From Chlorophyllum brunneum (taxonomy: Eukaryota; Basidiomycota; Agaricomycetes; Agaricales; Agaricaceae), in NCBI GenBank assembly GCA_963576785.1, contig OY756145.1:2046001-2110000 (forward strand): DNA of 64,000 nucleotides, written 5' to 3'. Under the pieces are notes generated by a model. The model ran no database searches and had not been told where the DNA came from. It saw nothing but the letters and a program-made list of their open reading frames with translations. This document shows, piece by piece, positions 46,442 through 61,114 of the stretch. Position numbers and translations under genes: made by a program. Numbering within the stretch: the first letter of the stretch is position 1; every line of letters starts with the position of its first letter.

Positions 46442-47423
46442 ATGGAAGGTCTGTTTTATCTTTTCTTTCGCACAACCCGACGTGTGATCTCAATTCTTAC
46501 ATTCCTTCGCAGTCGATACTCCTGTATTCCAAATCGACAGGTTCCCAGACGAACTATGCCAAAAAATCATGGACTGCTGCGATATCAAGACCATGACCGA
46601 GCTCGCGAGGACATCCAAGTACTGGGACCACCAACGTAGCGCTTGCATCTACTTTCGCGTGGTCAACCTTCTCGAGTACTTTCATCTCGAGCCAAAATAT
46701 TTCCTCGAATTCCTCACGAGAACAAATACCATCATATCAGGTTCTGCAGCTCTCCTCGTGTTCTGCCCTGGGTTGTTTCTTCCTGGAGACCTCGACATCT
46801 ACTGCTCCGAGGAGAGGCTGACCGAGGTCCTGGACTTTTTCAATACGTTTACCGAATACCGCTCACCAGAGGAGTGTCCTGCAGGGGAAGAGCTCGTTAG
46901 GGACCTCGACTACACTAATTGGGCTAATACCGAGAACTGCATTGCGAAGGTGTTGAAACTCCATTGTTCTCCAGCCCCCGGCTCCAAGTGCACGGAATCT
47001 ACGATAATGAACATCATAGTGGTTCGGGGGATAAGCCCTGTCACCGCCATTTCACACTTCCACTCTACCCCTGTGATGAATCTCATTACAGGCAAAGGTG
47101 TGTTGTGTATGTACCCTGAAATCACGTTCCAGATGAGGGGCGTGGTCAATACACAAAGGCATACGACAGCGCCGACGGAGAAGTTTGCGAACTGTTTGCG
47201 AAAGTATAGGAAGAGGGGATTTGAGCTGGCTTTGTCGTTGGGCAAGTGGCCGGGGTTGAGGCAGGATTTTGCGAGGGAGCAAGCGTTGGAGCGTATTCCG
47301 GTTTGTGCCATTGCGTTCCCTGAATTTCAGGCCGGTGGTGAGATGAAGAGGGTGCCGAAGGCGGCTGTATTGGATGAGGAATTGTGGAAGTTGATTTGGG
47401 GATTGAGTGAGTGGGGTTTGTGA
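46442..47423 (+). CDS. F-box protein with nucleotidyltransferase-like motif
   Basis: Two exons, 46442-46448 and 46513-47423, give 305 residues. The 7-nt first exon (ATG GAA G) restores an F-box-like N-terminus: FPDELCQKIMDCCDIKTMTE, LARTSKYW. F-box proteins bring substrates to SCF ubiquitin ligases. The next part contains ISGSAALLVFCPG and LPGDLDIYCSE. A Gly-Ser followed by Asp-x-Asp looks like the core of the nucleotidyltransferase fold, and such proteins form large families in Agaricomycetes. The C-terminus has FANCLRKYRKRGFELALSLG. Whether it has any transferase activity is unknown. The F-box call is of moderate strength because the motif is short. Confidence 0.75.
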
Positions 47424-47686
47424 GGGCGGATAGGAGTGTATTTAAGAGGCCAATGCGCGACTGTATCACGTGATGACAGAGTTATTTTTATCTCCGAGAC
47501 CGAAGGATGCGCCGTGGACCGCAGAGAGCTCCAAGCAGTGATGGAGGTGTAGCAACGGCTGTGGATCCCATGTTCTTTTAGTACCCCACCACGTCACAAC
47601 TACACTCAACCCTCATTCTGGATTCACAACGCCAGGCTCTCCTAGAGCCTTTATCTGTGCCCCCTAGCCCCCCTACATCACCTCCT

Positions 47687-50117
<2,431 letters not shown>

Positions 50118-50475
50118 TAGATTAGATTTGTAGATCACATTTTCATCATCTGTAACTCAGAACACTACTCTCAATGTCCAGGCATGTGGACCTTGAGGGG
50201 TGCGGGACGGGCGGTGCACTCGGGCCGGGAACGGAAGGGCGATTGCCGGAAAAAGAAATGAGAGAATCAAGCTTTTGCAATTGCCGAGCTTCATGTCATT
50301 GGGTCGGTGGCTAGGTAGAGTTCTTTCGTATGATAGGCTCCGTGTTTGTGGGCCTTTTAAAGGGCCCCTGTCCACACTGATTTTGCGTCCCGCAACTCAT
50401 TCCTTTCCATCTCCTCTTGCTACACCGCTTTGGAACTTGCGCCGCCGATTAAAGTCATCTATCGCTACCCTGGAT
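50118..50475. promoter_or_regulatory. Glycerol kinase upstream region
   Basis: 358 bp between the mannosidase stop and the glycerol kinase start. It presumably carries a promoter. CT-rich sequence lies just upstream of the start at about 50400-50430. No carbon-response element could be named. Confidence 0.4.
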
Positions 50476-52751
50476 ATGGCTAGTGTTCTTAAACAGGGCG
50501 AGTTTGTTGGCTCGCTGGATTGTGGAACGACGTGGGTGTTGGATTATGATTATTGTAAATATTATGCTGAAGATTTTGTGAAGCTCTGTGAGATTCATCG
50601 TGTTCGACAAGCATGCGGATATTGTTGCGCAGCATCAACTCGAATTTCCTCAGTATTATCCCCATCCTGGGTGAGTTCGTGACTCGTGATATTCTTCTAA
50701 AGAAGCTGATTGATTTATGTTGTGGGTTCTCTTGTGTGGTGTGTGGTGCTGACGTGCCCTGGGATTCGATTCTGGTGACAGTTGGCATGACCATGACGCA
50801 GACGAAATTCAGCAGCACGCGGATGCTTGTGTTGAAGAAGCTGTCAAGGGGTTGGAGAAGGCTGGGTGGGCGAAGGAGAGTGTGAAAGTTGTGGGTGGGT
50901 GTTTTCTTCTTCGAGTTGCTATTGCTATAATTGGTAGTGGGGGAACCGTCACATGATGATCCATCCTCTATCAACCCTCTGTGGTTAATACTTGGCGGAT
51001 GCTAACCGACATGTGATGGACAGGAATTACGAATCAACGCGAGACGACGGTGGCTTGGAGTCGTAAGACTGGGAAACCATTGTGCAAGGCTATCGTTTGG
51101 ACAGACTCGCGCACAAAGAACGTTGTTGCGCATCATGAACACAAGTTGAAAGAGACTGGAATCCAAGTTTCGCCTGGGGTGTGGAAGAAAGGCCAAGAAG
51201 GTGTGGATGCTTTGCGTGACATGTGAGTTTTTGGTCTCCCCCTATTCTTTCTGCCGCGTTAAACTTTTATGCACTTTTTCCTGGTAGAACGGGATTGCCA
51301 CTCTCGACATACTTCTCTGCGATCAAACTCCGGTGGATGATTGACCATTATCCGGAAGTCGCACAAGCACATGAAAGTGATGATTTACTTTTTGGAACTG
51401 TCGAATCATGGGTTGCATATGTCAGTCATCCTTCTCGCGCTCTTCATTCACTGCACAGTCCTGATTGATGTCAATGCATTATCTTGTCATCCGTGTCCAC
51501 ATTCACATTATCATTTCTCATCTAGAACTTACTCGGTGGAGCTAAGAATAACGTTCATATCAGTGAAGTCACCAATGCTTCACGTACGTTGCTCCTGAAT
51601 ACATCAACTTTACGTTGGGAGCCCTCCCTGCTCGAGTTCTTCGGCTTGAGGCCGTCGATTTTGCCCAAGTTGGTCTCGACTTCGGAGGTTTATGGGAATA
51701 TTGCGTATGGGTCATTGGCTGGTGTACCAATTGGTGGACTTGTGGGTGATCAACAGGCTGCGCTGATTGGGAATAAGTGCTTGAAGCAGGGTGAGGCGAA
51801 GTGTACATATGGTACGGGTGCATTTTTGTTGTTCTGCACGGGTGGCGAGATCGTGAAGAGTAACCATGGCCTGTTGAGCACAGTGAGTGGTTTAAAATTC
51901 CCTGGATGACGTCAAACTGATTGTTTGCTTAGGTCGCTTATCAGGCAGGACCGGGGGCGAAGCCTGTGTATGCGTTGGAGGGTAGCAGTAAGAGCACTCT
52001 TTCCGATAACTATTGATGGATTCTCAATGGCTTTGCAGTCGCCGTCGCCGGGAGTGCTATCAAGTGGCTTCGTGATACTATGCGTATGATCGGCTCTGCG
52101 GCAGAAGTCAACAGCTTAGCAGAAAGGGAGATCGATACGGGAGGCGTTTACTTTGTCACTGCGTTTTCCGGTCTTCTTGCGCCGTACTGGGACCCAGGTG
52201 CAGCCGGGTTACTCATCGGTAAGGAGCCGTTCATTCTTATGTGACCCGGTTCCAACCAATGATCTAGGCATTTCCCAATATACCAACCCCTCGCATATCG
52301 CGCGTGCGGTCCTCGAAGCAAACGCTTATCAAACCCGTGCTATCATAGAGAGCATGAAATTGGATTCTGGAACAGACTTGAAACATCTCAAGGTCGATGG
52401 TGGAATGACCAACGGCGACCTCGCTATGAGGATTTTAGCTGATCTCGGTGGTTTCACTGTGATCCGACCTGAGATGAGAGAGTACGTAAAGGCTTCCTAA
52501 AGCGACCAGCCGAGGCTGACAGCATGGGCAGATCGACTGCACTCGGCTCTGCACTTTGTGCCGGAGCTGCTATTAAGCTTTTCGGATGGGATTTGAACAG
52601 CCCTGAGACCCTCAAGGACGTAAACGTGAAGGGGAATGTAGAGTTCCAGCCCAGCTTGGTGGGGCCCGAGCGCGAGAAGAGGTGGAAGAGCTGGCAGAAG
52701 GCGGTGGAGAGGTCGAGGGGCTGGGAGGCTGGCGTGGATGAGGGTGCTTAA
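50476..52751 (+). CDS. GUT1: Glycerol kinase
   Basis: FGGY-family kinase that makes glycerol-3-phosphate from glycerol and ATP in the cytosol, the first step of glycerol use. The N-terminus has [20 protein letters not shown] with the phosphate-binding Gly-Thr-Thr. Further motifs are [67 protein letters not shown], the FGGY signature region [49 protein letters not shown] and [19 protein letters not shown]. Short introns join the parts in frame, all GT-AG where checked. The splice to TSVRFIVF uses the acceptor gaag, which fits the family better than a nearby tgtgag. The protein is close to the usual 500-550 residues. Confidence 0.94.
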
Positions 52752-52868
52752 AGGCTTAAAGAGACATGTGTATTTATAGTGTGAAATTGATGCTGGCTGA
52801 GTTTCAAATGTTGGTATTCTGGTTAGGCAGGCCTGCTTCCCCTTTCTGGCATCCATCCCGGCACGAAC

Positions 52869-55800
52869 ATGTCCAGTTTCGACAAAGTCGTCAAACTGGC
52901 CTGCAAGCCAAAAAATGCCCCTCCAAAATCAAAGGTATCCCTGGTTATGGTTGCAAAATTCATGCGCTGACTGGCTGTTAAAGTACATAGACAACATCAT
53001 CGCTGCTACTTGGTCAGAGGATGGTGCCGTCCACGATGTCTGCAAGGCCCTTGCCCCCCGCTTCCGCGAGCCCAACTCTGTCGTAAGTCCCCCATCGATA
53101 CACCCACAGAACAGCCTTGTTGACCACATCCGACCTAGATCGTGTTTAAAGCACTGATTGTCCTACACACCATGGTTCGGAATGGCGCCACCGACAATGT
53201 CCTCGCGCACCTTTCACAATCAGACGTATTGAAACTACGTAACGTGTATTCTGCAAGTTGGGAAGGTTAGGATCCCGTTTGTCCACTTGGCGCGGTTGCG
53301 TCGCCTTGTCATATGACTAACTGTTGTTGCTTCCATTCGACACTTGACATCAACACATCGTATCATTCCATATGTCTAGGTTTTGAAAACCCGGACCACT
53401 TGCATCACTACGCTCGATACCTTGACTGTCGAATCCGTGCATACCGAGACCTCAAGCACGATGTGATCAAGGTTCAATCCGAGACGAATCGGGACATGCG
53501 TAATTCGACGACGCTGGAGGAAGAAGAGCAAGGGTATAGGAGTAAGAAGGGTGCAAAAAAACACGCGAATCCCAGTCTTGGAAGGAGTAAGACTATGATG
53601 GGCAGAAAGTTGAGGTCGATGACGGTTGAGAAGGGGCTTTTGAGGGAAACAAAGGCCGTGCACCAGATGATTGATGCTTTGGTTGAATGCAGGGTATGTG
53701 TGGAGATATCGAGCTACTGTTGGGTGCTGATCTCTTCCGTAGTTCTATCTCGACGGGGTGGATGACGAGTTGCGATTGTCAGCACTGCGAATGCTTGTTA
53801 AAGATCTACTTATCCTGTTTCAGGCCGGAAACGAGGCCGTCATCAATCTCCTTGGTACGCCATGATGGAATTTATCATTAGCTGTAGTCTTTATCCATCT
53901 TTCTAGAGCAATACTTTGAGATGTCACATATCGACGCCGCGGAGGCACTTGCCATCTATCGGCACTTTTGTAAACAAACAGAACACGTCACAGAATATCT
54001 CGGAGTTGCGAAGAAGTTGCAAAATCTTTTGAACGTTCCAATTCCCAACCTACGCCATGTGCGTTTCCACCCCGCGGACGCTGATCTTGCATCTTAACAC
54101 CCTCATCTAGGCGCCGTTATCCCTTGCGGCCGCCCTCCAGGAATACCTAGATGACCCTAATTTCGAGCGCAATCGTCGGGACTACAAGAACAATAAGACT
54201 GCGGCGGATGGAAAAGCGGTACCAAAGCCTGTGAACACCTTTTCCCGTTCGTCTTCGTGCTCTAGCAAATGCAGAGTTTTGGTTGACGACTCCTTTAGCA
54301 TCCAAACTGGATACGAAGCCAAAGTCGACTTCAGACACTGTTCAACCTGCTTCAGCTGCAACTTCGGCTTCCCAGCAGCAGCCAAAGAGCAATAACGTTG
54401 ATGAATTCTTCAACTCGATAGAAGAAAATCAAACCAACATGTTTAATGGACAGGTACCCAGGTTCGTGTGCCCAAATACCGCATACTCTCCAACTGACGT
54501 CCCTGTAGTCCTACCGCGGCACCAAACCCCTTCGCTCAAATGACGGGACAACCATTCACCATACCACAGATCACGACACAACCCACAGGGTTCCTCATAC
54601 CTCAACAGACAGCGATGCCAAATTCCCCCAATCCATTTGGCATGCAGGGACCGCAACCAGTCAATGCGCCGGGCCCTAGGCCATTCTCTTCTTTCCTACC
54701 GGCTGCGGACCAACAAAACTTTCTGCAACCCCAAGCGACAGGCATCAACCCGTTCCGTCAAAGTATGTTAGTGCCTCAAACGACCGGGATGGCCCTGTTT
54801 GGCGTTGCAAATGGTCCTGGGATGGCTACCGGTGCACCCCAGCACCCATCGACCCCGAATTCTTTCCCAGCACCGAACCAACCGTTGCAACCTATGACAA
54901 CTGGCTTTGGACAATCTTTCTTCAACATGACTTCGCCATCTCACCAACCCCCCCAACATCAAACACAACAGCCTTTCCAACCTCTACCTGCCTCTGCGTC
55001 TATGGTACCCTCTGGATCAGCTTTCTCCTCCGCGACCCAATCCAACTTCAACGTGCCACAACGCCCTGCTTCGACACCTCTTACCTCTATCGCTTCGATG
55101 ACGAAGAGCATATCCCCTCCACCGCTCAAGCCTCATATGACAGGAACGAAGAATCCTTTCGGGCCAATAATCACGCCAGCGCCTCCTGTGCCGAAACCTC
55201 CCACTTTAGCAGAACTTGCTATGGGACGTAATGCCGCTGGATCTGCTCCTGCTGTATCGATGCAACCGCAGCAGACTACGCAAGCTAATCGTGCTGCGCC
55301 GAGTTCCACCACAAGTGGATTCAACTTTGGGAATAGCGCGTTGAATCCCGGAGGGACGGATATGGGCAGCGTTGCGTCGTCCTTCGCGTTCTCGGGTGCG
55401 AAACCTATCGGTGCCACAGCGATTTCACCAACCGGTGCAAGTACAACATCGGGTTCTACGTTTTCAGGTTCGTTCTTGGGTGGATCGGTATCGGGTTTGT
55501 CAAGCCAGCCAACGACCGCTAGTACGACGAGCGGGAGTGCCATTGCCGCTACGGCATCGTTACCTCCTGGTGTGGGTAATGGCACCAATATGGCAGCACC
55601 TCTGAAACCGCAAATGACAGGCTTTGCGGGGCTAAAGCCGTTTAAACCCACATCATCGTTTGGCGCTGCATTGATGGAGTCGCTACCGCCTGTTCCAAAT
55701 GCGTCGAGCGCCACTGGTGCTACGAGTACCATTGGGCCGGGTACAGGTGGATTGGGTTCATCACCATTTGGGACTTCGGAGTTTGGCGCTTTGAATAAAC

Positions 55801-56195
55801 AGCAGCCAACAGGATATGGTGGAAGCTTGGGCGGATTTGGGGCGCCGAATCCCACAAATGGAAGTACGGGAACCGCAACACCCTCGAACTCCTTCAGTCC
55901 AACAGGGAGTGTACCATCTCCGACATCAAGGCTGGGTGTAGGTCTGAGGCCGCAGCTCACGGGTGGTGGTACGGCAAATCCGTTCAGGGCATCGATGGCC
56001 GCAGGGAACATGATTGGAACTCCCGCGGCGCCGAGTGTCCCTCCATTGCCCACTGGTTTCGGGAATGGAAGTATGTTTGGGACGATGCCGTCGTTCTCGT
56101 CGAGTGGGACGTTTGGCGGAGCGTTTGGTCAGCCACAGCAAAGTGCGGGTCAGCAACCCCAAGGACAGCAACAGGGGCAAGGATCTTTAATTTGA
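52869..56195 (+). CDS. ANTH-domain clathrin adaptor, AP180/YAP180-like
   Basis: Endocytic adaptor that binds phosphoinositide-rich plasma membrane through an N-terminal ANTH domain and recruits clathrin and EH-domain proteins. It begins MSSFDKVVKLACKPKNAPPK and continues YIDNIIAATWSED, ALIVLHTMVRNGATDNVLAH, NPDHLHHYARYLDCRIRAYR, VVDALVECRFYLDG-like sequence and RHFCKQTEHVTEYL, all ANTH features, over about 290 residues. The tail of roughly 600 residues is low-complexity Gln/Pro/Ser/Thr/Gly with several NPF motifs (NPFAQMTG, NPFRQSM, NPFGPI, NPFRASM), the EH-domain ligand seen in yeast YAP1801/1802. Introns near 54249-54300 and 54462-54508 were placed by frame. The C-terminus is Gln/Gly-rich and ends at 56195. 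Confidence 0.9.
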
Positions 56196-56825
56196 ATTAT
56201 CAGGGCTTCTGCCCGGAGCTACATACTCCTCCCCTCAGTAGGGTTGTGAAATGATGAGTTACAGTTCGGCTGGTGCTGAACGACGATGAATTATAATGCA
56301 TGAAAATACACTCTCGTTCGTTTTTTTCGTTTCCCTCCCCTTCTTCGTTTCGTTCTAACTACGAAACATTTTCTTCCCTGTCAATATGTTTACGATAGCC
56401 TCTCTAGCGCGCTCGTTTTGGTTACCCTTTTTCCCTGGGACACTCGACTCCTTTATATTCAGCTCTGGTCTCTCCCTCTTTTTCTTGAGATTCCCGATAT
56501 CGACAGTCTATGCTCCTACCTGATTCCTCTTCCAGTCTCCTTCCTTTGACATGATCTTGTAGTATTGCACTTTGCTTAGGTTTACTTTAGCAACAACAGA
56601 ATTTGCCTCAAATTCTGAGGGTGAGGGTCATTTGTTCGGGGCCAACTCGTGAAGAGCTCGGGTTTTGAAGCGGCTGTGCGGATATTTGGCATTTGGGCAA
56701 AGTTAGTGCAGCCGCTCGCCCTCAATCGTTGTTTGCGCTCCACCCCCAAACACACCCACCTTTCGGACTCTCACTCCCGCCACCCCTGGCTACTTTGTGA
56801 TCTTCCTTTCCTCCACTCCATCACC
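56196..56825. promoter_or_regulatory. Gap between the AP180-like and NASP-like genes
   Basis: 630 bp with T/C-rich stretches (for example 56305-56370 and 56450-56530). It should include a 3' UTR and the next promoter. No exon was recognised. Confidence 0.4.
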
Positions 56826-58516
56826 ATGGCTTCGTGCGTATTGTCACATCCCCGTCCCACCCACCTTCAATCATCAATTAACGCACTGCTTTGGCCACAG
56901 AAATGAAACCACGACGAAACCTACGCCTGCAGCATCCGTTCCAAACGCGCCAAAAAATGATGAGAACGCACCAGCAACGTTAGAAAGTGCTGTGGAGCAG
57001 GCTAAACGCGCTTTTGCGCTTGGAAAATATGAGCAGGCGGTAGATTTCTACGCTTCGGCCTTGGAATTTGCGTGAGTTCTTCATTTGCTTTATGTTCTTT
57101 TGTGTTTCTGTTGGAGAATAGCGGAAGGTACAAGCTTCGCGAGAATGTCTGCGCGTCAGCCGACGCGTCTGGGCCACATTATCTTCGACTTTCTCTAGAT
57201 TCTGTTTCAGTGTTATAATCTAGGTTTGCTGACCCAGGTATTGGGTACATGTAGCACCGAGAAGCATGGAGACGATGCACCTGAGAGCGCCGACCTTTAT
57301 TTCTCGTACGGACGCGCTCTTCTTGAAAACGCGATCACACAAAGTGGGGTCCTTGGCAAAGACCAAACTGAGGCTCCTGCAGAAGAGGAAGAACCCCAAG
57401 GTGTGTCATCTCCATTGCCTTCATGAGTGTAAAACTAAATTACATTCGCAGTCAATTCCGACAACGGCCCTATCCTGTCGTTTTCAGGGGACGCAGAGGA
57501 AGAAGACCCTGCTGTTGATCTATTCGCTACCGCAGATAAAGCTGTTGTAGAAGAGGAAAAGGCCGCCGCTGAAGAGGAGGATGAACCCGAAGATGATTTT
57601 AATGCTGCTTGGGAAGTGCTGGACCTTGCTAGGGCTATCTATGACAAGCAAGTGCAGCAGGAGGGGGATAATGAAGTCAGGCTCAAATTGGCGGATACTT
57701 ATATTGCCTTGGGCGATGTTTCACTGGAAACAGGTGGGTAACTAGTACTGCTCGGACTATAGTCTATTGTCATGCTCAATGATTGAATAGAGAAATTTGA
57801 CCAGGCAATTCAGGATTACGAAGCAGGTCTCGGATACAAAATCGATCTTCTTCCCAAATCCTCTCGTCAAATTGCCGAGGCCCACTATAAGCTCAGCATG
57901 GTGCTAGACCTTACTTCTGGTCGTCTATCAGATGCCATCTCACATGCAGAAAACGCGCTGGAGAGTGTCGAGACGAGATTGGCGGAACTCCGAGATGGAC
58001 TGGCCGGTCAACTACCACCCGTGACAGAGGAACCGGCTGTGGACTCAAAGGGGAAGGGGAAGGGTGTTTCGAAACTCGTGAGGGACGATGCTGTGCAGAA
58101 GATGTCAAAGCAGCGGATAGAGGGCGAAATTAAGGAGTTGTCAGAGCTAAGGGATGACTTGGCTCTCAAGGCAAGCGTTCTCGACCTCCTAATTTCCGGA
58201 TACCCTAACTGGCTTTTCTGAATTTTAGGTTGAGGAACTCAAGACTTCGCCTAACGAAGCCCTGGACCAAACAGCACCCGCACTCGCGGCTCAAGCCCTA
58301 GATAAAGAACTAAATTCAGGAGTGAAGCCTTCAGACCTACATCAAGCAGTGAACGACTTAACTAGCATTGTCAAGAAGAAAAAGAAGGCACCAACAGTCG
58401 AGGCTGCTCCTGACGCTGTGCCAGTCACAGACGCGAATGGAGCAAAACGCAAGGCAGAAGACGAAGCAGAGGCATCAAATACAGAGAAGAAGGCCAGACT
58501 AGAAACGTCATCATAA
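56826..58516 (+). CDS. NASP/Sim3-like histone chaperone (SHNi-TPR)
   Basis: TPR-type chaperone that carries histone H3 or the centromeric H3 variant to chromatin assembly. The first exon is short (ATG GCT TC). Exon 2 contains the first TPR helix pair (ESAVEQAKRAFALGKYEQAV), then SADLYFSYGRALLENAI. An acidic insert interrupts TPR2 (EEEEKAAAEEEDEPEDDF region), a hallmark of NASP. Next come AWEVLDLARAIYDKQ, RLKLADTYIALGDVSLETEK, FDQAIQDYEAGL, IAEAHYKLSMVLDLTSGRLS, a coiled region, and a basic C-terminus with KRKAEDEAEASNTEKKARLE as likely nuclear signal. The exon structure between 57072 and 57240 could not be settled. A 25-nt exon at about 57121-57145 is one in-frame possibility. Confidence 0.85.
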
Positions 58517-59065
58517 CCTTTTGAAATTCACACCCTCGTGTTTACTAGATAATCGCACCCTTATGGGCCCGTCCATCCTACACCCCGTACACCGGGCATC
58601 ATGGATGCCTATCATACGCCGTTATGCTATTCAGTTGGGTGCGCCATCTGATGTACTCGCTATCTTACCACCTGCGGAATGATGCTGCTTCAATGTCAAA
58701 TCGCAAAGAAACGCACTGTTGGACTAAATCAGGCCAAATGAGAGCAAGGATTGCAAGTTGCTGCCACCGCCTTAGCGTCGTTCATCACCGCTCCCTTCGG
58801 GTCAGCTTTCCCCCATACTAAATCATGATGAGACCCACTTTGGCTGCTAAAAAAACACCACAAATTAAGGTCGTTTGCTCGCTGTGTCCCCGATATGCTT
58901 GATGTTTGTCCAGTTATATCTCCAACTGCTCTGATTGCCATTCCGGGCGAGACTCCATGATGCTTATCTTCTGTGGGCGGTATTCTGGAGCGGTATAAGA
59001 CAAGCATTCACCGAAACGAAGATAAAGAATGTTAATCCTACCTTCATAATTCTAACTGACGACAC
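58517..59065. promoter_or_regulatory. Gap before the rhodopsin-like gene
   Basis: 549 bp holding a 3' UTR and a presumed promoter. Short ORFs have no recognisable content. Confidence 0.4.
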
Positions 59066-60305
59066 ATGGTCAATTCTCCAATTCCATTGATCCAAATCCG
59101 AGGTGGGCTCCCTGTCATCTCGCACGTCGAGGGTCCTCATCTCAGCTCCTGAGCAGTGGCATGCGGAGTTTGCACCGGCGTTGCGGTTCTTACTACTCTG
59201 TTTCGCATTGTTGTAAGGGTCAGGAAAAGCCGGCTGTGGTGGGACGACGTTAGTTGGCTCCTTAGACTTTTGTCGATCACTACTCAATTTATTATTCTCT
59301 CGCAGGGCTGGGCCATCTTCAGCCTGGGCACACTGATCGTTCAGCTAGTTGCGGTCTTTCTCAATCCTAGTTGGTACTTTCCTTACAATCTGTGTTGAGT
59401 CCTGAACACTGTCAGCAGACCAGCACAACGGCGTTGTACGTTACTACCTTATAGGTAACATGTTCTACGGTGCTATCTGGTGCGTTTCTCTTAAACACCT
59501 TTTCACATTCCCAGACTTCTCGTCCAGGAGCACAAATTCTTCCCGTACTAATAACGAACTTAATCACCTCCTAGGTCTGCGCGCCTCGCCATCCTGTTCT
59601 CCATCATTCGAATCACTCGGAACCTCCGACCAAATCACATTGGTTACACTTTCTGCGCGATATTCATCCTCACGTGGTTTGTCCTCACCGGCCAAATCTA
59701 CTGGGAGTGCGAAGTCCACACTGCATGGAAACAAATGGAGGTCCCGAAATGCAAACTCAGCAGTGCCGTTGCCATTTGTCAGCTCGTTGGTAGGCGTTTA
59801 GCTCAACACTGGCGCCGGGTCTTGACCTATGGACATCTGATACTTAGCCGATGCCATTTCCGATGGCGTCCTCCTATTTATTCCCGTCCGGTTGTTCATG
59901 GTCATTCGGGACAAGGGACTACGCTGCCGTATCATGGTGATCTTTGGCACCTGCATAATAACCACCATTGTGTCTACCGTACATGCAGCATACATATTTC
60001 AGGTAAAGCTTGATGCCAGGCTTGTGGTCGCTGTTGTTGAGGTGAGCGTTAGAGATAATTCCACGAACATCGACATTACCCCCCCATTCCTGCAGAGCGC
60101 TGTATCCGTCATCGTATGCAACATCCCGGTGATGGTAACAGCTATCCTGAAACTTCGAAAACAAGGTACCACTCCGAAGTCGTCACAGTCGGGCGCCACC
60201 CCTCAATTTGGCGAGCTTTCGGATGGACATCTATCTACTACGGAACCGGTCATCACTGTATTGCCCCCCCCGAGTCCCAGGCCGCTTGGCGGTCCTACAC
60301 TGTAG
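59066..60305 (+). CDS. Fungal rhodopsin-like 7-TM integral membrane protein
   Basis: Predicted seven-helix membrane protein of the large fungal family often annotated as rhodopsin domain or integral membrane protein; its function is not established. I rebuilt it from the ATG at 59066 (MVNSPIPLIQIR) by splicing to VACGVCTGVAVLTTLFRIVV, RVRKSRLWWDD, GWAIFSLGTLIVQLVAVFLN, QHNGVVRYYLIGNMFYGAIW, SARLAILFSIIRITRNLRPN, FCAIFILTWFVLTGQIYWEC, LSSAVAICQLV, ADAISDGVLLFIPVRLF, IIVSTVHA-like sequence and VSVIVCNIPVMVTAILKLRK. The WWDD after helix 2 is typical of the family. The soluble Pro/Ser-rich tail ends at the TAG at 60303. No Lys typical of retinal binding was identified, so light sensing is not implied. 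Confidence 0.82.
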
Positions 60306-60944
60306 TTGTAACGGAGTGCCTTGACAGGAGTGTATTTTATCTTCGTGCGCATATGATGATTCCGCCCTACTCACATCTGTCGCCCATAGATGTCGATGCG
60401 AGCGTTTCAAGGTTTGGGGTCAATCTGTCTATTTTCTTTCCGTGGATTTGGTATACGGGTTATTAGATTATACACGCCACTGCTATCCCCGAAGTACATC
60501 TCCCTTCTTGTTAGAAGACGACTCGTACCTGATCGACAATAACCACGAAATTAATATCCCTGTTCTGCCTACTATGCAGTTCCCCTGATCCTATCCCAAC
60601 TCTATCCCCAGACCCTTCGAATGCTTTCCCGGCTCACACATGTTAAGGATTCCTTGGACAGATATATAGACATCGTGCTGGCTAAGTGGCAACTAATAAC
60701 GATAAACCCCTTCCGTTGCTGCGATGACACGCCATGTTGAGCCTTTCAGATTCATTGAATGAAATCCGAAGCAGGCCCCTCTGTCATCACTCTGTAGTGA
60801 GATTGGGAACTTGTACTGATATTGGCATCCTCACAACACTACCCCGTGTCGCTGTCAAAGTAAGTCAAAGTAGACGGTGGGTAGACGACGTCAATTAACC
60901 TCCGAAACCGCTCCTAGCTGTCGTTCCTATCATTTACTCTCTAG
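60306..60944. other. Gene-free stretch after the rhodopsin-like gene
   Basis: 639 bp without a recognisable exon, between the rhodopsin-like gene and its broken copy. Confidence 0.4.
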
Positions 60945-61114
60945 GGCTTGGCTGCTGTACGTATGAGTCCCTTGATCGCTCACCTAGTGGCGGTCTTCCT
61001 CAGCAGAAGGGGGGACTATAGTCATGCACATTTCACCCCAGATTCCCCCACAAACCAACATAACGGTATTGTACGCAACTATCTCATTTCCAGTATGTTT
61101 ACGCTGCCGTATAG
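60945..61114 (+). pseudogene. Fragment of the rhodopsin-like gene
   Basis: A short stretch matches internal exons of the neighbouring 7-TM gene in the same order. 60945-61003 encodes SPLIAHLVAVFLS, matching GTLIVQLVAVFLN. 61050-61092 encodes NQHNGIVRNYLIS, matching NQHNGVVRYYLIG. 61094-61114 resembles the start of the following exon (ATGTTTACGC against ATGTTCTACG). Intron-like sequence separates the first two pieces. Flanking exons are absent, so this is a partial tandem duplication relic. Confidence 0.7.

Noticed and set aside
55133..56053. 306-codon open frame on the minus strand
   Set aside because: It is antisense to the low-complexity tail of the AP180-like gene; biased composition keeps the opposite strand open, and no domain is recognisable.
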